Positions 1 to 5,739 of a stretch of 9,260 nucleotides of DNA are shown here, in pieces (within the stretch, counting starts at the first letter, position 1; every line of letters starts with the position of its first letter). Source of the DNA: an uncultured Mesocricetibacter sp. GTDB lineage: Bacteria > Pseudomonadota > Gammaproteobacteria > Enterobacterales > Pasteurellaceae. The notes below the pieces were generated by a model. The model was not told where the DNA came from and did no database searches. It saw only the letters and a list, made by a program, of their open reading frames with translations. Position numbers and translations under genes: made by a program. The stretch covers positions 1 through 9,260 of the forward strand of contig CAJPST010000092.1 of NCBI GenBank assembly GCA_905373425.1, written 5' to 3'.

Positions 1-583
1 CAAGCAGATATTGCTGTAATAATAGAAATATCACAACACAAAATATATGGAACAGCCACGAAGCATGCAAATAACGCGGATTTTTTCGTTCCCGTAGCAT
101 AGATTTAATATACAATGTGGTACCGATGAAAAATAGGCTTGGGTAAAGCGCAACTAACCAAATTCTTTCATCGAAACGGAAATCAGCAAAATAATATGCC
201 GCCATTCCTGCGATGGCAAACACGGTTATACCGGCCAAATCATTGAGTAGGGCTCGTTCATCTCGTTGTTTTATATAATAAATTGTAACGCATGAGAGCG
301 GCAATATTGCTAATACGAAAAAAATGATCTTCCAGTTATGCCAAAGAGCCGGCAGGGCAAAAAGCATAGCGGAGATAGAATAAATCCATGCCCACTTGCG
401 GTAAAGCTCCAGATTATGTCCTTTGAATAAATTAAAAAATGGGTAAGTAAGTAGATATAGTGAGAACCATGCTAACAGCAAGAAAATATGTTGCCAAATT
501 GGCGTGGAAAGTAGCATTCCATATAAAAACGGCATTAACGCCATCACAATTGCGCCGTGTTGATTGGATATTAACAATTTCAT
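1..583 (-). CDS. YwiC-like integral membrane protein (partial, C-terminus outside window)
   Basis: An uninterrupted minus-strand frame starts at an ATG at 583 and runs off the left edge, giving 194 residues without a stop. The start is supported by a GGGA Shine-Dalgarno-like stretch about 6 bases upstream. The protein begins MKLLISNQHGAIVMALMPF; the early N-QHGA motif followed by a hydrophobic helix is what I know from the YwiC-like family, whose function is unknown. About seven hydrophobic segments are visible (roughly residues 11-28, 31-50, 64-80, 86-104, 113-132, 141-159 and 172-193), joined by short charged loops such as KQRDER (105-110) and RERKNPR (164-170), so it is an inner-membrane protein. 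There are no obvious catalytic residues. It diverges from the RidA-family gene across 96 bp, in which I could not assign a promoter with confidence. The family call comes from recalled motif similarity; the membrane topology is read from the sequence. Confidence 0.75.
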   Translation of the reverse strand, partial: MKLLISNQHGAIVMALMPFLYGMLLSTPIWQHIFLLLAWFSLYLLTYPFFNLFKGHNLELYRKWAWIYSISAMLFALPALWHNWKIIFFVLAILPLSCVTIYYIKQRDERALLNDLAGITVFAIAGMAAYYFADFRFDERIWLVALYPSLFFIGTTLYIKSMLRERKNPRYLHASWLFHIFCVVIFLLLQQYLL

Positions 584-679
584 AAAATATTCCCGGTTGA
601 ATTTACCTGATAATTTTAGTAGGTTTTATCTTAAATTGGTACCCGCACACGATATTTTTTATCATTAGAGAAATAAGAA

Positions 680-1033
680 ATGACACAAATTCAACGATTT
701 CACCTAACCAAGCGCTATTCAGAAGCGGCAATTTATAACAACGTAGTTTATCTTGCTGGGCAAGTGCCTGAAAATAGTGATAATGAGGTTTATGCGCAAA
801 CGCAGGAAGTGTTAGGTTTAATTGATAAGTTATTAAGCGAGGCAAACAGTGACAAAAGTCGCATTTTAAGTTGTCAGATTTTTTTAGCGGATATGAAGGA
901 TTATGCCGAAATGAATCGAGCGTGGGACGAATGGATCGCTTCGAATAATGCACCGCCTCGAGCTTGCGTGGAAGCAAAATTAGCCGATCCGAAATGGAAG
1001 GTAGAAATTGTTGTCACGGCGGCGATAAAATAA
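680..1033 (+). CDS. yoaB: RidA/YjgF family protein, YoaB-like
   Basis: A complete 117-residue protein. The Rid family folds as homotrimers; classical RidA hydrolyses reactive enamine/imine intermediates from pyridoxal-phosphate enzymes to ketoacids plus ammonia. The sequence closely follows E. coli YoaB as I remember it: the stretch FLADMKDYAEMNRAWDEW (residues 68-85), then APPRACVEA (91-99), then KVEI (107-110). Arg94 and Glu109 have the same 15-residue spacing as the catalytic Arg105 and Glu120 of E. coli RidA, so deaminase chemistry is possible, although the exact substrate of this subgroup is not known to me. The length is typical (about 115-130 residues). The ATG at 680 follows an A-rich AGAGAAATAAGAA leader with only a weak Shine-Dalgarno. 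The gene stands alone: divergent from the YwiC-like gene, convergent with kdsC, and closed by the terminator at 1047-1090. Confidence 0.9.
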   Translation: MTQIQRFHLTKRYSEAAIYNNVVYLAGQVPENSDNEVYAQTQEVLGLIDKLLSEANSDKSRILSCQIFLADMKDYAEMNRAWDEWIASNNAPPRACVEAKLADPKWKVEIVVTAAIK

Positions 1034-1046
1034 AACAAGAGAGGCT

Positions 1047-1090
1047 AAAAGTGCGGTCGATATTTCTCTTGATTTTTCGACCGCACTTTT
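1047..1090. terminator. Bidirectional terminator built from an inverted pair of uptake signal sequences
   Basis: A perfect 14-bp stem, AAAAGTGCGGTCGA (1047-1060) with TCGACCGCACTTTT (1077-1090), encloses a 16-base loop. Each arm contains the complete 9-base Haemophilus-type uptake signal AAGTGCGGT (1049-1057) or its complement (1080-1088). On the plus strand a run of six T (1087-1092) follows; on the minus strand the stem ends in TTTT. It lies between the convergent stop codons of the RidA-family gene (ends 1033) and kdsC (ends 1104), so it can terminate both. Such paired uptake signals doubling as terminators are known in Pasteurellaceae. Confidence 0.93.
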
Positions 1091-1103
1091 TTACTGAAAA
1101 AGC

Positions 1104-1646
1104 TTACTGAGCCATATTCTCTACGGTTTTTAAGAAACCTTGTGCACTAGCATAGACTTCGGTTTTCCCCTGAGCGGTTAAAATCATATCGGACATTTCC
1201 CGAAAAGCTCCTTTGCCACCTCCGAGGGAAAGCACATAATCAGCACAATCCTGCACATATCCTGCCGCATCTGCAACTGCAAATGAAAAACCGCAAACGG
1301 CAAAAGCGGGCAGGTCGACACTGTCATCACCGATATAAGCGGTTTGTTCGGGGGTAACGTTTGCTTGTTTCATCAGTTCAAAGCAGGCGGATTCTTTTTC
1401 TAGTTTACCGAGAATAGCCAGTTTGATGCCAAGATCCTGCATTCGTTTTTGTAAAATAGGTGAGGAGCGACCGGATAATACGGCAACTTGTATGCCGTGC
1501 TCCATCAACATACGAATACCAAGCCCATCACGCACATGGAAACTTTTGATTGCTTCACCGTTGGCATCGTAATGTAACAAACCATCTGTTAGTACGCCGT
1601 CTACATCGGTGATAACCAATTTTATTTTCTGTAATTTTTCATTCAT
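1104..1646 (-). CDS. kdsC: 3-deoxy-D-manno-octulosonate 8-phosphate phosphatase KdsC
   Basis: A HAD-superfamily (C1, capless) phosphatase that hydrolyses Kdo 8-phosphate to Kdo and phosphate in the cytoplasm, ahead of CMP-Kdo formation for the lipopolysaccharide inner core. From the ATG at 1646 it has 180 residues, the length I recall for the H. influenzae protein. HAD motif I is ITDVDGVLTDG with Asp14 (nucleophile) and Asp16; motif II is VLSGR with Ser58; the motif III lysine is probably Lys84 in KLEKES; motif IV is IGDDSVD (Asp107, Asp108, Asp111). The C-terminal GGGKGAFRE (142-150) matches the tail that closes over the active site in this tetrameric family. An in-frame GTG at 1658 would add four residues and directly abut the kdsD stop; I prefer the ATG because MNEKLQ aligns with the family start, although neither start has a strong Shine-Dalgarno. 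It is probably translationally coupled to kdsD. The lpt genes that often follow kdsC are absent; the transcript ends at the uptake-signal terminator. Confidence 0.95.
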   Translation of the reverse strand: MNEKLQKIKLVITDVDGVLTDGLLHYDANGEAIKSFHVRDGLGIRMLMEHGIQVAVLSGRSSPILQKRMQDLGIKLAILGKLEKESACFELMKQANVTPEQTAYIGDDSVDLPAFAVCGFSFAVADAAGYVQDCADYVLSLGGGKGAFREMSDMILTAQGKTEVYASAQGFLKTVENMAQ

Positions 1647-1658
1647 AAGGCGATACAC

Positions 1659-2594
1659 TTAACTCGAGAATTCAATTAAACCGACAACTTTATTATTATC
1701 GTCTACGGCAACCAGAGAGTGAATTTTTCTCGCTTTCATAATGGCTTCCGCTTCCGATAAATAAGCATCATAGTGAATAGTTTTAGGGTTGGATGTCATA
1801 AAATCGCTAGCAGTTTTGTTTAAAGTTTGTGCACCATTAGCGGAAAGCGCACGACGAATATCGCCATCGGTGATAATGCCTTTCAAGACGTTATTTTCCA
1901 TGACCAATGCAACTCCCATTCTGCCTTCGTTCATAATAGTTAGACAATCAGTGAAAGACGTATTTGGAGCAGTTACAGGCAAGCGGGTTTGCATTTCGTC
2001 TTTTACGCGACATAACAAACGACGACCGAGCGAACCGCCCGGGTGGAATTTCGCGAAATCTGTCGGTTGGAAATGACGTGCATTGATTAATGCTACAGCC
2101 AGCGCATCCCCTAAAGCAAGCGTTGCCAGTGCGGAGGTGGTCGGTGCTAAATTGTTTGGACAAGCTTCGCGTTCTACCGAAATATCCAACATATAATCGG
2201 CGTGTTTTGCTAATGTGGAGTTTTTATTGCTGGTTAATGCAACGATTTTATTGCCGAAATTTTTTAGACTTGGGATCAACTTGTTGACATCATCGCTTTC
2301 TCCACTATAAGAAATTAACATCACAACATCCAGCGATTTAAGCATACCTAAATCGCCGTGAAAGGCTTCGGTTGGGTGAAGAAAAAAGCTAGGAGTGCCT
2401 GTTGACGCAAATGTGGCAACCATTTTCCTGCCGATCAGTCCGGATTTGCCAATCCCCCCGATTACCAATCGGCCTTTGCAAGATAGGATTAATTCGACCA
2501 CTTGATCAAAAGTGTGGTCTAAATTTTCGCTTAATTTGGCAATTGCTTGTTGTTCTATAGCCAGTGTTTCACGTGCGTTTTGTAAATAATCCAT
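1659..2594 (-). CDS. kdsD: D-arabinose 5-phosphate isomerase KdsD (KpsF/GutQ family)
   Basis: Converts D-ribulose 5-phosphate to D-arabinose 5-phosphate, the committed precursor of Kdo. The protein has 311 residues, close to the family's 310-330. The N-terminal SIS sugar-isomerase domain (about 35-175) contains GIGKSGLIGRK (47-57), SYSGESDD (95-102), EACPNNLAPT (143-152) and FHPGGSLGR (183-191). Lys50, Glu143 and His184 correspond to the catalytic Lys59, Glu152 and His193 of E. coli KdsD as I recall them. Two CBS repeats follow (about 200-258 and 265-311), the usual regulatory half. The ATG at 2594 has a good TGAGGA Shine-Dalgarno about 7 bases upstream. The stop lies 12 bases before the kdsC ATG, so the two form a two-gene Kdo operon. 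A TAAAAT -10-like hexamer (2624-2629, minus strand) lies upstream in an AT-rich stretch without a good -35. The operon is divergent from rnpB. Confidence 0.96.
   Translation of the reverse strand: MDYLQNARETLAIEQQAIAKLSENLDHTFDQVVELILSCKGRLVIGGIGKSGLIGRKMVATFASTGTPSFFLHPTEAFHGDLGMLKSLDVVMLISYSGESDDVNKLIPSLKNFGNKIVALTSNKNSTLAKHADYMLDISVEREACPNNLAPTTSALATLALGDALAVALINARHFQPTDFAKFHPGGSLGRRLLCRVKDEMQTRLPVTAPNTSFTDCLTIMNEGRMGVALVMENNVLKGIITDGDIRRALSANGAQTLNKTASDFMTSNPKTIHYDAYLSEAEAIMKARKIHSLVAVDDNNKVVGLIEFSS
2510..2518 (+). repeat. Degenerate uptake signal AAGTGTGGT inside kdsD
   Basis: One mismatch (C to T at position 6) from the uptake signal core AAGTGCGGT. It lies in the kdsD coding region opposite an imperfect inverted partner, GACCACTT (2496-2503). 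It could be a decayed or nascent signal. A single mismatch is likely to reduce uptake strongly, so functional status is doubtful. Confidence 0.4.
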
Positions 2595-2613
2595 GTATCA
2601 ATCCTCAGGTAAA

Positions 2614-2622
2614 AAGTGTGGT
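2614..2622 (+). repeat. Degenerate uptake signal AAGTGTGGT upstream of kdsD
   Basis: The same one-mismatch variant as the copy inside kdsD, again followed by C, here in the kdsD leader between its Shine-Dalgarno and the -10-like TAAAAT. It is preceded by AAA and followed by an AT-rich stretch (CATTTTAA), as in genuine uptake signals. It may be a decayed signal. Confidence 0.4.
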
Positions 2623-2650
2623 CATTTTAACGCAAGTTTTTAATTAAGAC

Positions 2651-2679
2651 TATATTATTTGGGGTAATTAGGCTATACT
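2651..2679 (+). promoter_or_regulatory. Probable rnpB promoter (sigma-70 type)
   Basis: A TATACT hexamer at 2674-2679 (five of six matches to TATAAT) ends 8 bases before the predicted 5' end of RNase P RNA, the right distance for a start near 2686-2688. The -35 position at 17-bp spacing (TATATT, 2651-2656) is a poor match, but the upstream DNA is strongly AT-rich, like an UP element. The GC-rich TGCGCACC between -10 and start resembles the discriminators of growth-rate-controlled stable RNA promoters. Confidence 0.5.
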
Positions 2680-2687
2680 GCGCACCT

Positions 2688-3065
2688 GAGTCGGTCAGGC
2701 AATCGCTGGTTTATTGAAGCCCCTAAGTGCCGTAAGGCGAGCTGGTGGGACAAGTAAACCGGAGGAAAGTCCGGGCTACACAGGGCAGAGTGCCGGGTAA
2801 CGCCCGGGAGGCGCGAGCCTACGACCAGTGCAACAGAGAGTAGACCGCCGTTTTTCACAAAACGGTAAGGGTGAAAGGGTGTGGTAAGAGCGCACCGCGT
2901 GAGTGGTAACACTTCACGGCATGGTAAACTCCACTTGTAGCAAGACCAAATAGGAACTCAATGGGTGTGCCCACTCAGAGTTCGGGTAGGTTGCTTGAGC
3001 GGCGGAGTAATCCGTCGCCTAGATGAATGATTGTCCACGACAGAACCCGGCTTATCGACCGACTC
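2688..3065 (+). ncRNA. rnpB: RNase P RNA, bacterial class A (M1 RNA)
   Basis: The catalytic RNA subunit of RNase P, which with the RnpA protein removes 5' leaders from pre-tRNAs. The ends are set by a perfect 9-bp P1 helix, GAGTCGGTC (2688-2696) with GACCGACTC (3057-3065), giving about 378 nt, nearly the length of E. coli M1 RNA. Universally conserved blocks are present: GGAGGAAAGTCCGGGC (2761-2776) and ACAGAACCCGGCTTAT (3040-3055), whose complementary segments form the P4 core; GGGTGAAAGGGTG (2870-2882); AAGAGCGCACCGCG (2886-2899); a GGTAA (2923-2927) in the L15 position that pairs with the tRNA CCA end; and TAGATGAATGATTGTCCACGA (3020-3040). The mature 3' end may extend a few bases beyond P1. 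Its promoter is divergent from kdsD. No protein should be called inside this region. Confidence 0.98.
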
Positions 3066-3094
3066 AATTTCTTCTTTATACCCGCTTATTCTGC

Positions 3095-3121
3095 AACGCT
3101 TTTGATATGAATGGCGTTTTT
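3095..3121 (+). terminator. Weak candidate rho-independent terminator of rnpB
   Basis: AACGC (3095-3099) can pair with GCGTT (3114-3118), extended by a T-G pair, and the downstream arm runs into five T (3117-3121). The stem is short and the loop long (about 13 bases), so this is a weak candidate. It would leave a 3' trailer of about 50 nt to be trimmed from the RNase P RNA precursor. Confidence 0.4.
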
Positions 3122-3162
3122 ACACGATAATGCTTACGTTTTTGAAAACGACTCAGAAAATG

Positions 3163-3171
3163 ACCGCACTT
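3163..3171 (-). repeat. DNA uptake signal sequence (single copy, 3' of setA)
   Basis: ACCGCACTT on the plus strand is a perfect minus-strand AAGTGCGGT. It sits immediately after the setA stop codon (3172-3174), between setA and rnpB. It has no inverted partner nearby, so it is an uptake signal but not part of a paired terminator. Confidence 0.9.
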
Positions 3172-4350
3172 TTATACTGATTTTACCCGCCACATACAAA
3201 ATACACTTAAAATAAGCAGTAATACGGCAAGATAAAATACTGAATGATAATCCCAGGTTTGAGTAAGCACACCCGCAAGCGGACCACCAATAATCCAGCT
3301 GCTTTTGGCAGAATTGCTGAACAGAGTTGTCGCCGCTCCCATTTGTTTCGTCATGAGATCCTGAAAATAAACCATTCCGATAGTGGCAATGATGCCGATA
3401 AATATCGCGTTTAGTAGTTGTAAAGCAATAAGTTGCCAAGTGACATGTGCAAAAAATAGCCCACAGTAGAACCCAATTCCGGCAACGAGAGCAATTAGCA
3501 TGAGCCGTTTTTTCGAGTAATATTGAGTTAAATAACCCGCTATCAGCATAATAGGAATTTCCAACCCTGCTGCAGTTGCCATCAGTGTGCCACCCAGTGA
3601 TTCGGGCAAGTGTAGTTCATGAATAACATACAATGGCATATTTATTAAATACATACTGTTGCAGGTCCACATTAAAAATAGTGCTATAAAAAGATATAGT
3701 ACGCTTTTACGATGAGTTCGTGGTGCTTGCACTGTAGTTTGCGTAGTAACATGAGGTTGTCGAACAATTTTCGGTAGCAATGTGGCTGTGATCAGTGCGC
3801 ATAATAGAAATGCTAATGCCGCCACCAAATACATGAAATCAAATCCCCAGTTTAAAGCGATGGCAAATGACAACGGGGGCCCGACAATCCATGCTAGTGA
3901 GATTTGGGTACGCATAATTGTGGTGAACATCACTGCTTCACGTTTAGTTTTTTCGGCATATTCCCGTGCTAATGCGAAAGATTGTGGATTGGACGAGGAA
4001 CCAAACCCGAGCAATGTAGTTCCGAATAACACCAGCATATAATAATTACGGCTGTATGCAAACAGAAGGTAGCCTAAAATGGCAACAGCACTGCAGAAAA
4101 TGATAACTTTGCGGCGATCGTTTTGTCTGTCAGAATATCTTGCTAATACTTGACTGAGTATAATACCAATTACTGCATTTATGGCATAAAAGGTACCGAC
4201 CATCGTCGGAGAAACTTGAATTTCTTGAGTTAAAAATAAGCTTAATGTTGGTAATTGAAAAGAAGAGGCAATCCCTGTCAGAAAAGCGATTAATAAAAAA
4301 GCGAAAGCAACCAGATTGGCAGGTTTCTGTTCGGTGTTTGAAGAAAACAT
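3172..4350 (-). CDS. setA: SetA/SetB-type MFS sugar efflux transporter
   Basis: A major facilitator superfamily exporter of the SET (sugar efflux transporter) group, which in E. coli exports lactose, glucose and analogues by proton antiport. The product from the ATG at 4350 has 392 residues, with about 12 hydrophobic helices split by a hydrophilic central loop near residues 185-207. Close matches to E. coli SetA as I remember it include PTLSLFLTQE, SDRQNDRRKVIIFCS (the MFS loop 2-3 motif), FALAREYA, SLAWIVGPPL, MWTCNSMYLINMPL, ATAAGLEIP, FQDLM and AATTLFSNS. An in-frame TTG at 4356 would add two residues; neither start has a clear Shine-Dalgarno. The dnaJ terminator ends only 16 bases upstream of the start codon, so setA either depends on read-through or uses a promoter at the end of dnaJ. 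The true substrate is unproven here; SetA versus SetB cannot be decided from sequence. Confidence 0.9.
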   Translation of the reverse strand: MFSSNTEQKPANLVAFAFLLIAFLTGIASSFQLPTLSLFLTQEIQVSPTMVGTFYAINAVIGIILSQVLARYSDRQNDRRKVIIFCSAVAILGYLLFAYSRNYYMLVLFGTTLLGFGSSSNPQSFALAREYAEKTKREAVMFTTIMRTQISLAWIVGPPLSFAIALNWGFDFMYLVAALAFLLCALITATLLPKIVRQPHVTTQTTVQAPRTHRKSVLYLFIALFLMWTCNSMYLINMPLYVIHELHLPESLGGTLMATAAGLEIPIMLIAGYLTQYYSKKRLMLIALVAGIGFYCGLFFAHVTWQLIALQLLNAIFIGIIATIGMVYFQDLMTKQMGAATTLFSNSAKSSWIIGGPLAGVLTQTWDYHSVFYLAVLLLILSVFCMWRVKSV

Positions 4351-4366
4351 AGTCAATTTCTAAAAG

Positions 4367-4410
4367 AAAAGTGCGGTTAAAATTTCTTGTGTTTTTTTAA
4401 CCGCACTTTT
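4367..4410. terminator. Terminator of dnaJ built from an inverted uptake-signal pair
   Basis: A perfect 16-bp stem, AAAAGTGCGGTTAAAA (4367-4382) with TTTTAACCGCACTTTT (4395-4410), has a 12-base loop. Each arm holds a full uptake signal core (4369-4377 and 4400-4408). On the minus strand it begins 3 bases after the dnaJ stop and ends in TTTTCTTTT, a fair U-tract. The next gene on the same strand, setA, starts 16 bases later, so this element separates same-strand genes rather than convergent ones. Confidence 0.9.
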
Positions 4411-4433
4411 AAGCTATTTACCTAAATTATCAA
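4406..4433 (-). promoter_or_regulatory. Possible setA promoter overlapping the dnaJ terminator
   Basis: On the minus strand TTGATA (4433-4428, five of six to the -35 consensus) is followed after 16 bp by TAAAAG (4411-4406, four of six to the -10 consensus). The -35 lies in the last codons of dnaJ and the -10 overlaps the base of the terminator stem. A start near 4398-4399 would fall after the first stem arm, so this transcript could not form the terminator hairpin and would continue into setA. This is an inference from weak hexamers. Confidence 0.28.
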
Positions 4434-5544
4434 AGAATTTTTTGACGCCATCAAAGAAACCGGCGGATTTCGGCCGATGTTGGCTGTGACCGGCTAAACT
4501 CTCTTCTAATTTGCGAAGTAATTCTTTCTGTTCTTCATTGAGTGAAATCGGTGTTTCCACAATGATTTTACAGATCAAATCACCTGCGTAGCCACCGCGG
4601 GCTGCGGTGATACCTTTACCACGCATACGGAATAGTTTACCGGTTTGTGTACCTTCCGGGATTTTAAGTTTTACTCGTCCGTCTAAGGTCGGCACTTCAA
4701 TTTCACCGCCTAATGCCGCCATTGTGAAGCTGATCGGCACTTCACAGTAGAGATTGCTACCGTCACGTTCAAAAATATGGTGCTCTTTAACATGAATAAC
4801 GACATACAAATCGCCTGCCGGTGCGCCATTTTCACCTGCCGCCCCTTCACCGGATAAACGCAGTTGATTGCCTGTATCCACTCCTGCCGGAATGGTGACG
4901 GAAAGATTTTTTTTCTTATGTACGCGACCGTCGCCGTGGCATTTTTTACACGGTTTTTCAATTTTCTTACCGCTACCGTTACAATGCGGACAAGTCGCTT
5001 CGGTAACGAAGAATCCGCGTTGCTGGCGAATACGCCCTGTACCATGGCAAGTTGCGCAGGTTTCTACTTTAGAATCTTTTTCCGCGCCGCTGCCGTGGCA
5101 GTGTTCACACTGGGCAAGAGTATTGATTTGTATATCTTTTTTCGTTCCGCGTACGGCTTCTTCCAGTGTGATTTCAATATCATAACGCAGATCTTCGCCG
5201 CGTACTACGCGCTGACGACCGCGCCCACCACCGAAAATATCGCCGAACATATCGCCGAAAATGTCGCCGAAATCTGCACCGCTGAAGCCACCGAAACCAC
5301 CCGCGCCGGCACCGCCGTTTTCAAATGCCGCATGACCGAATTGATCATAAGTGGTACGTTTTTCTTTATCGGCAAGCACTTCGTAGGCTTCGTTGATTTC
5401 TTTGAATTTTTCTTCGCTTTCTTTATCGCCCTTAGTTCTATCCGGGTGATATTTCATTGCAAGGCGTTTATAAGCACGTTTGATTTCTTTTTCATCCGCG
5501 CCTTTTTGAATGCCTAGTACTTCGTAATAGTCTCGTTTTGCCAT
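4414..5544 (-). CDS. dnaJ: Chaperone protein DnaJ (Hsp40)
   Basis: Co-chaperone that delivers unfolded clients to DnaK and stimulates its ATPase. The product has 376 residues, typical for type I (class A) DnaJ. The J-domain (about 4-70) carries the essential HPD at 33-35 (KYHPDR). A Gly/Phe-rich linker (about 77-111) contains repeats such as DFGDIFGDMFGDIFGGG. The zinc region has four CxxCxGxG repeats: CEHCHGSG (146-153), CATCHGTG (163-170), CPHCNGSG (185-192) and CKKCHGDG (199-206), with all eight cysteines intact. The C-terminal substrate-binding and dimerisation domains follow. The ATG at 5544 is fixed by MAKRDYYEVLG and preceded by an AAAGAGA Shine-Dalgarno. It lies 217 bp downstream of dnaK on the same strand, across a region rich in inverted repeats, and ends 3 bases before an uptake-signal terminator. 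Heat-shock control would come through the dnaK promoter. Confidence 0.98.
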   Translation of the reverse strand: MAKRDYYEVLGIQKGADEKEIKRAYKRLAMKYHPDRTKGDKESEEKFKEINEAYEVLADKEKRTTYDQFGHAAFENGGAGAGGFGGFSGADFGDIFGDMFGDIFGGGRGRQRVVRGEDLRYDIEITLEEAVRGTKKDIQINTLAQCEHCHGSGAEKDSKVETCATCHGTGRIRQQRGFFVTEATCPHCNGSGKKIEKPCKKCHGDGRVHKKKNLSVTIPAGVDTGNQLRLSGEGAAGENGAPAGDLYVVIHVKEHHIFERDGSNLYCEVPISFTMAALGGEIEVPTLDGRVKLKIPEGTQTGKLFRMRGKGITAARGGYAGDLICKIIVETPISLNEEQKELLRKLEESLAGHSQHRPKSAGFFDGVKKFFDNLGK

Positions 5545-5564
5545 TAAATTATTCTCTTTAATTT

Positions 5565-5689
5565 CTCGCTACAACATAGTCGAGCCAGGTTACGTATAGT
5601 TCAGCTCTGTTGGAACTGTTAAGGAAGAGTCGCTAGACGACTCAATCGGCTCAAGGCTAACAATACCACGTACGATTTATCTTACGTGG
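5565..5689 (-). other. Structured dnaK-dnaJ intergenic region with several inverted repeats
   Basis: The gap between dnaK and dnaJ has no gene but holds several short stems. In plus coordinates: CTCGCTA (5565-5571) with TAG-t-CGAG (5577-5584, one bulge); AGTTC (5598-5602) with GAACT (5613-5617); GAGTCG (5627-5632) with CGACTC (5638-5643), loop CTAGA; an enclosing GAGCC (5582-5586) with GGCTC (5648-5652); and CCACGTA (5666-5672) with TACGTGG (5683-5689). The first and the enclosing stem share bases 5582-5584, so they are mutually exclusive. In the dnaJ message this would be a folded 5' leader. I recognise no known RNA family; function is unproven. Confidence 0.5.
5675..5688 (-). repeat. 14-base repeat, copy in the dnaK-dnaJ gap
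   Basis: Minus-strand CACGTAAGATAAAT, identical to the copy at 7709-7722 in the dnaK leader and in the same orientation. Here it forms the 5' arm and loop of the CCACGTA/TACGTGG hairpin in the message. Confidence 0.7.
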
Positions 5690-5717
5690 AGATAGGATCT
5701 GTTGATTAATATACCAA

Positions 5718-5739
5718 AAGGGCGTATCGCTACGCCCTT
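5718..5739 (-). terminator. Stem-loop after dnaK, weak or partial terminator
   Basis: A perfect 9-bp stem, AAGGGCGTA with TACGCCCTT, and a 4-base loop (GCGA on the minus strand), starting 22 bases after the dnaK stop. The following sequence TTTTGG TATATT has only two T beyond the stem's own TT, so termination is probably incomplete. It could reduce dnaJ relative to dnaK or protect the 3' end of a dnaK-only message. Confidence 0.65.

Noticed and set aside
603..977. Minus-strand reading frame of 124 codons
   Set aside because: It is antisense to the RidA-family gene, which has clear family motifs; the product has no recognisable domain.
1647..1658. GTG start for kdsC four codons upstream
   Set aside because: It is possible because it abuts the kdsD stop, but MNEKLQ at the ATG aligns with the family N-terminus and gives the expected 180 residues.
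2673..2912. Minus-strand reading frame of 79 codons
   Set aside because: It is antisense to the conserved 5' half of RNase P RNA.
3145..3160. CGTTTT/AAAACG hairpin between rnpB and setA as a terminator
   Set aside because: The loop would be too tight, and the short A/T-rich stem is not followed by a U-tract on either strand.
4351..4356. TTG start for setA two codons upstream of the ATG
   Set aside because: A rare start with no better ribosome site than the ATG at 4350.
4864..5517. Plus-strand reading frame of 217 codons opposite dnaJ
   Set aside because: A low-complexity Phe/Ala-rich shadow of dnaJ codons (Lys/Glu and Gly/Cys codons read backwards). dnaJ is unambiguous.
5581..5652. tRNA-like fold in the dnaK-dnaJ gap
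   Set aside because: Several stems are present, but there is no acceptor stem, T-loop consensus or anticodon arm of the right geometry.
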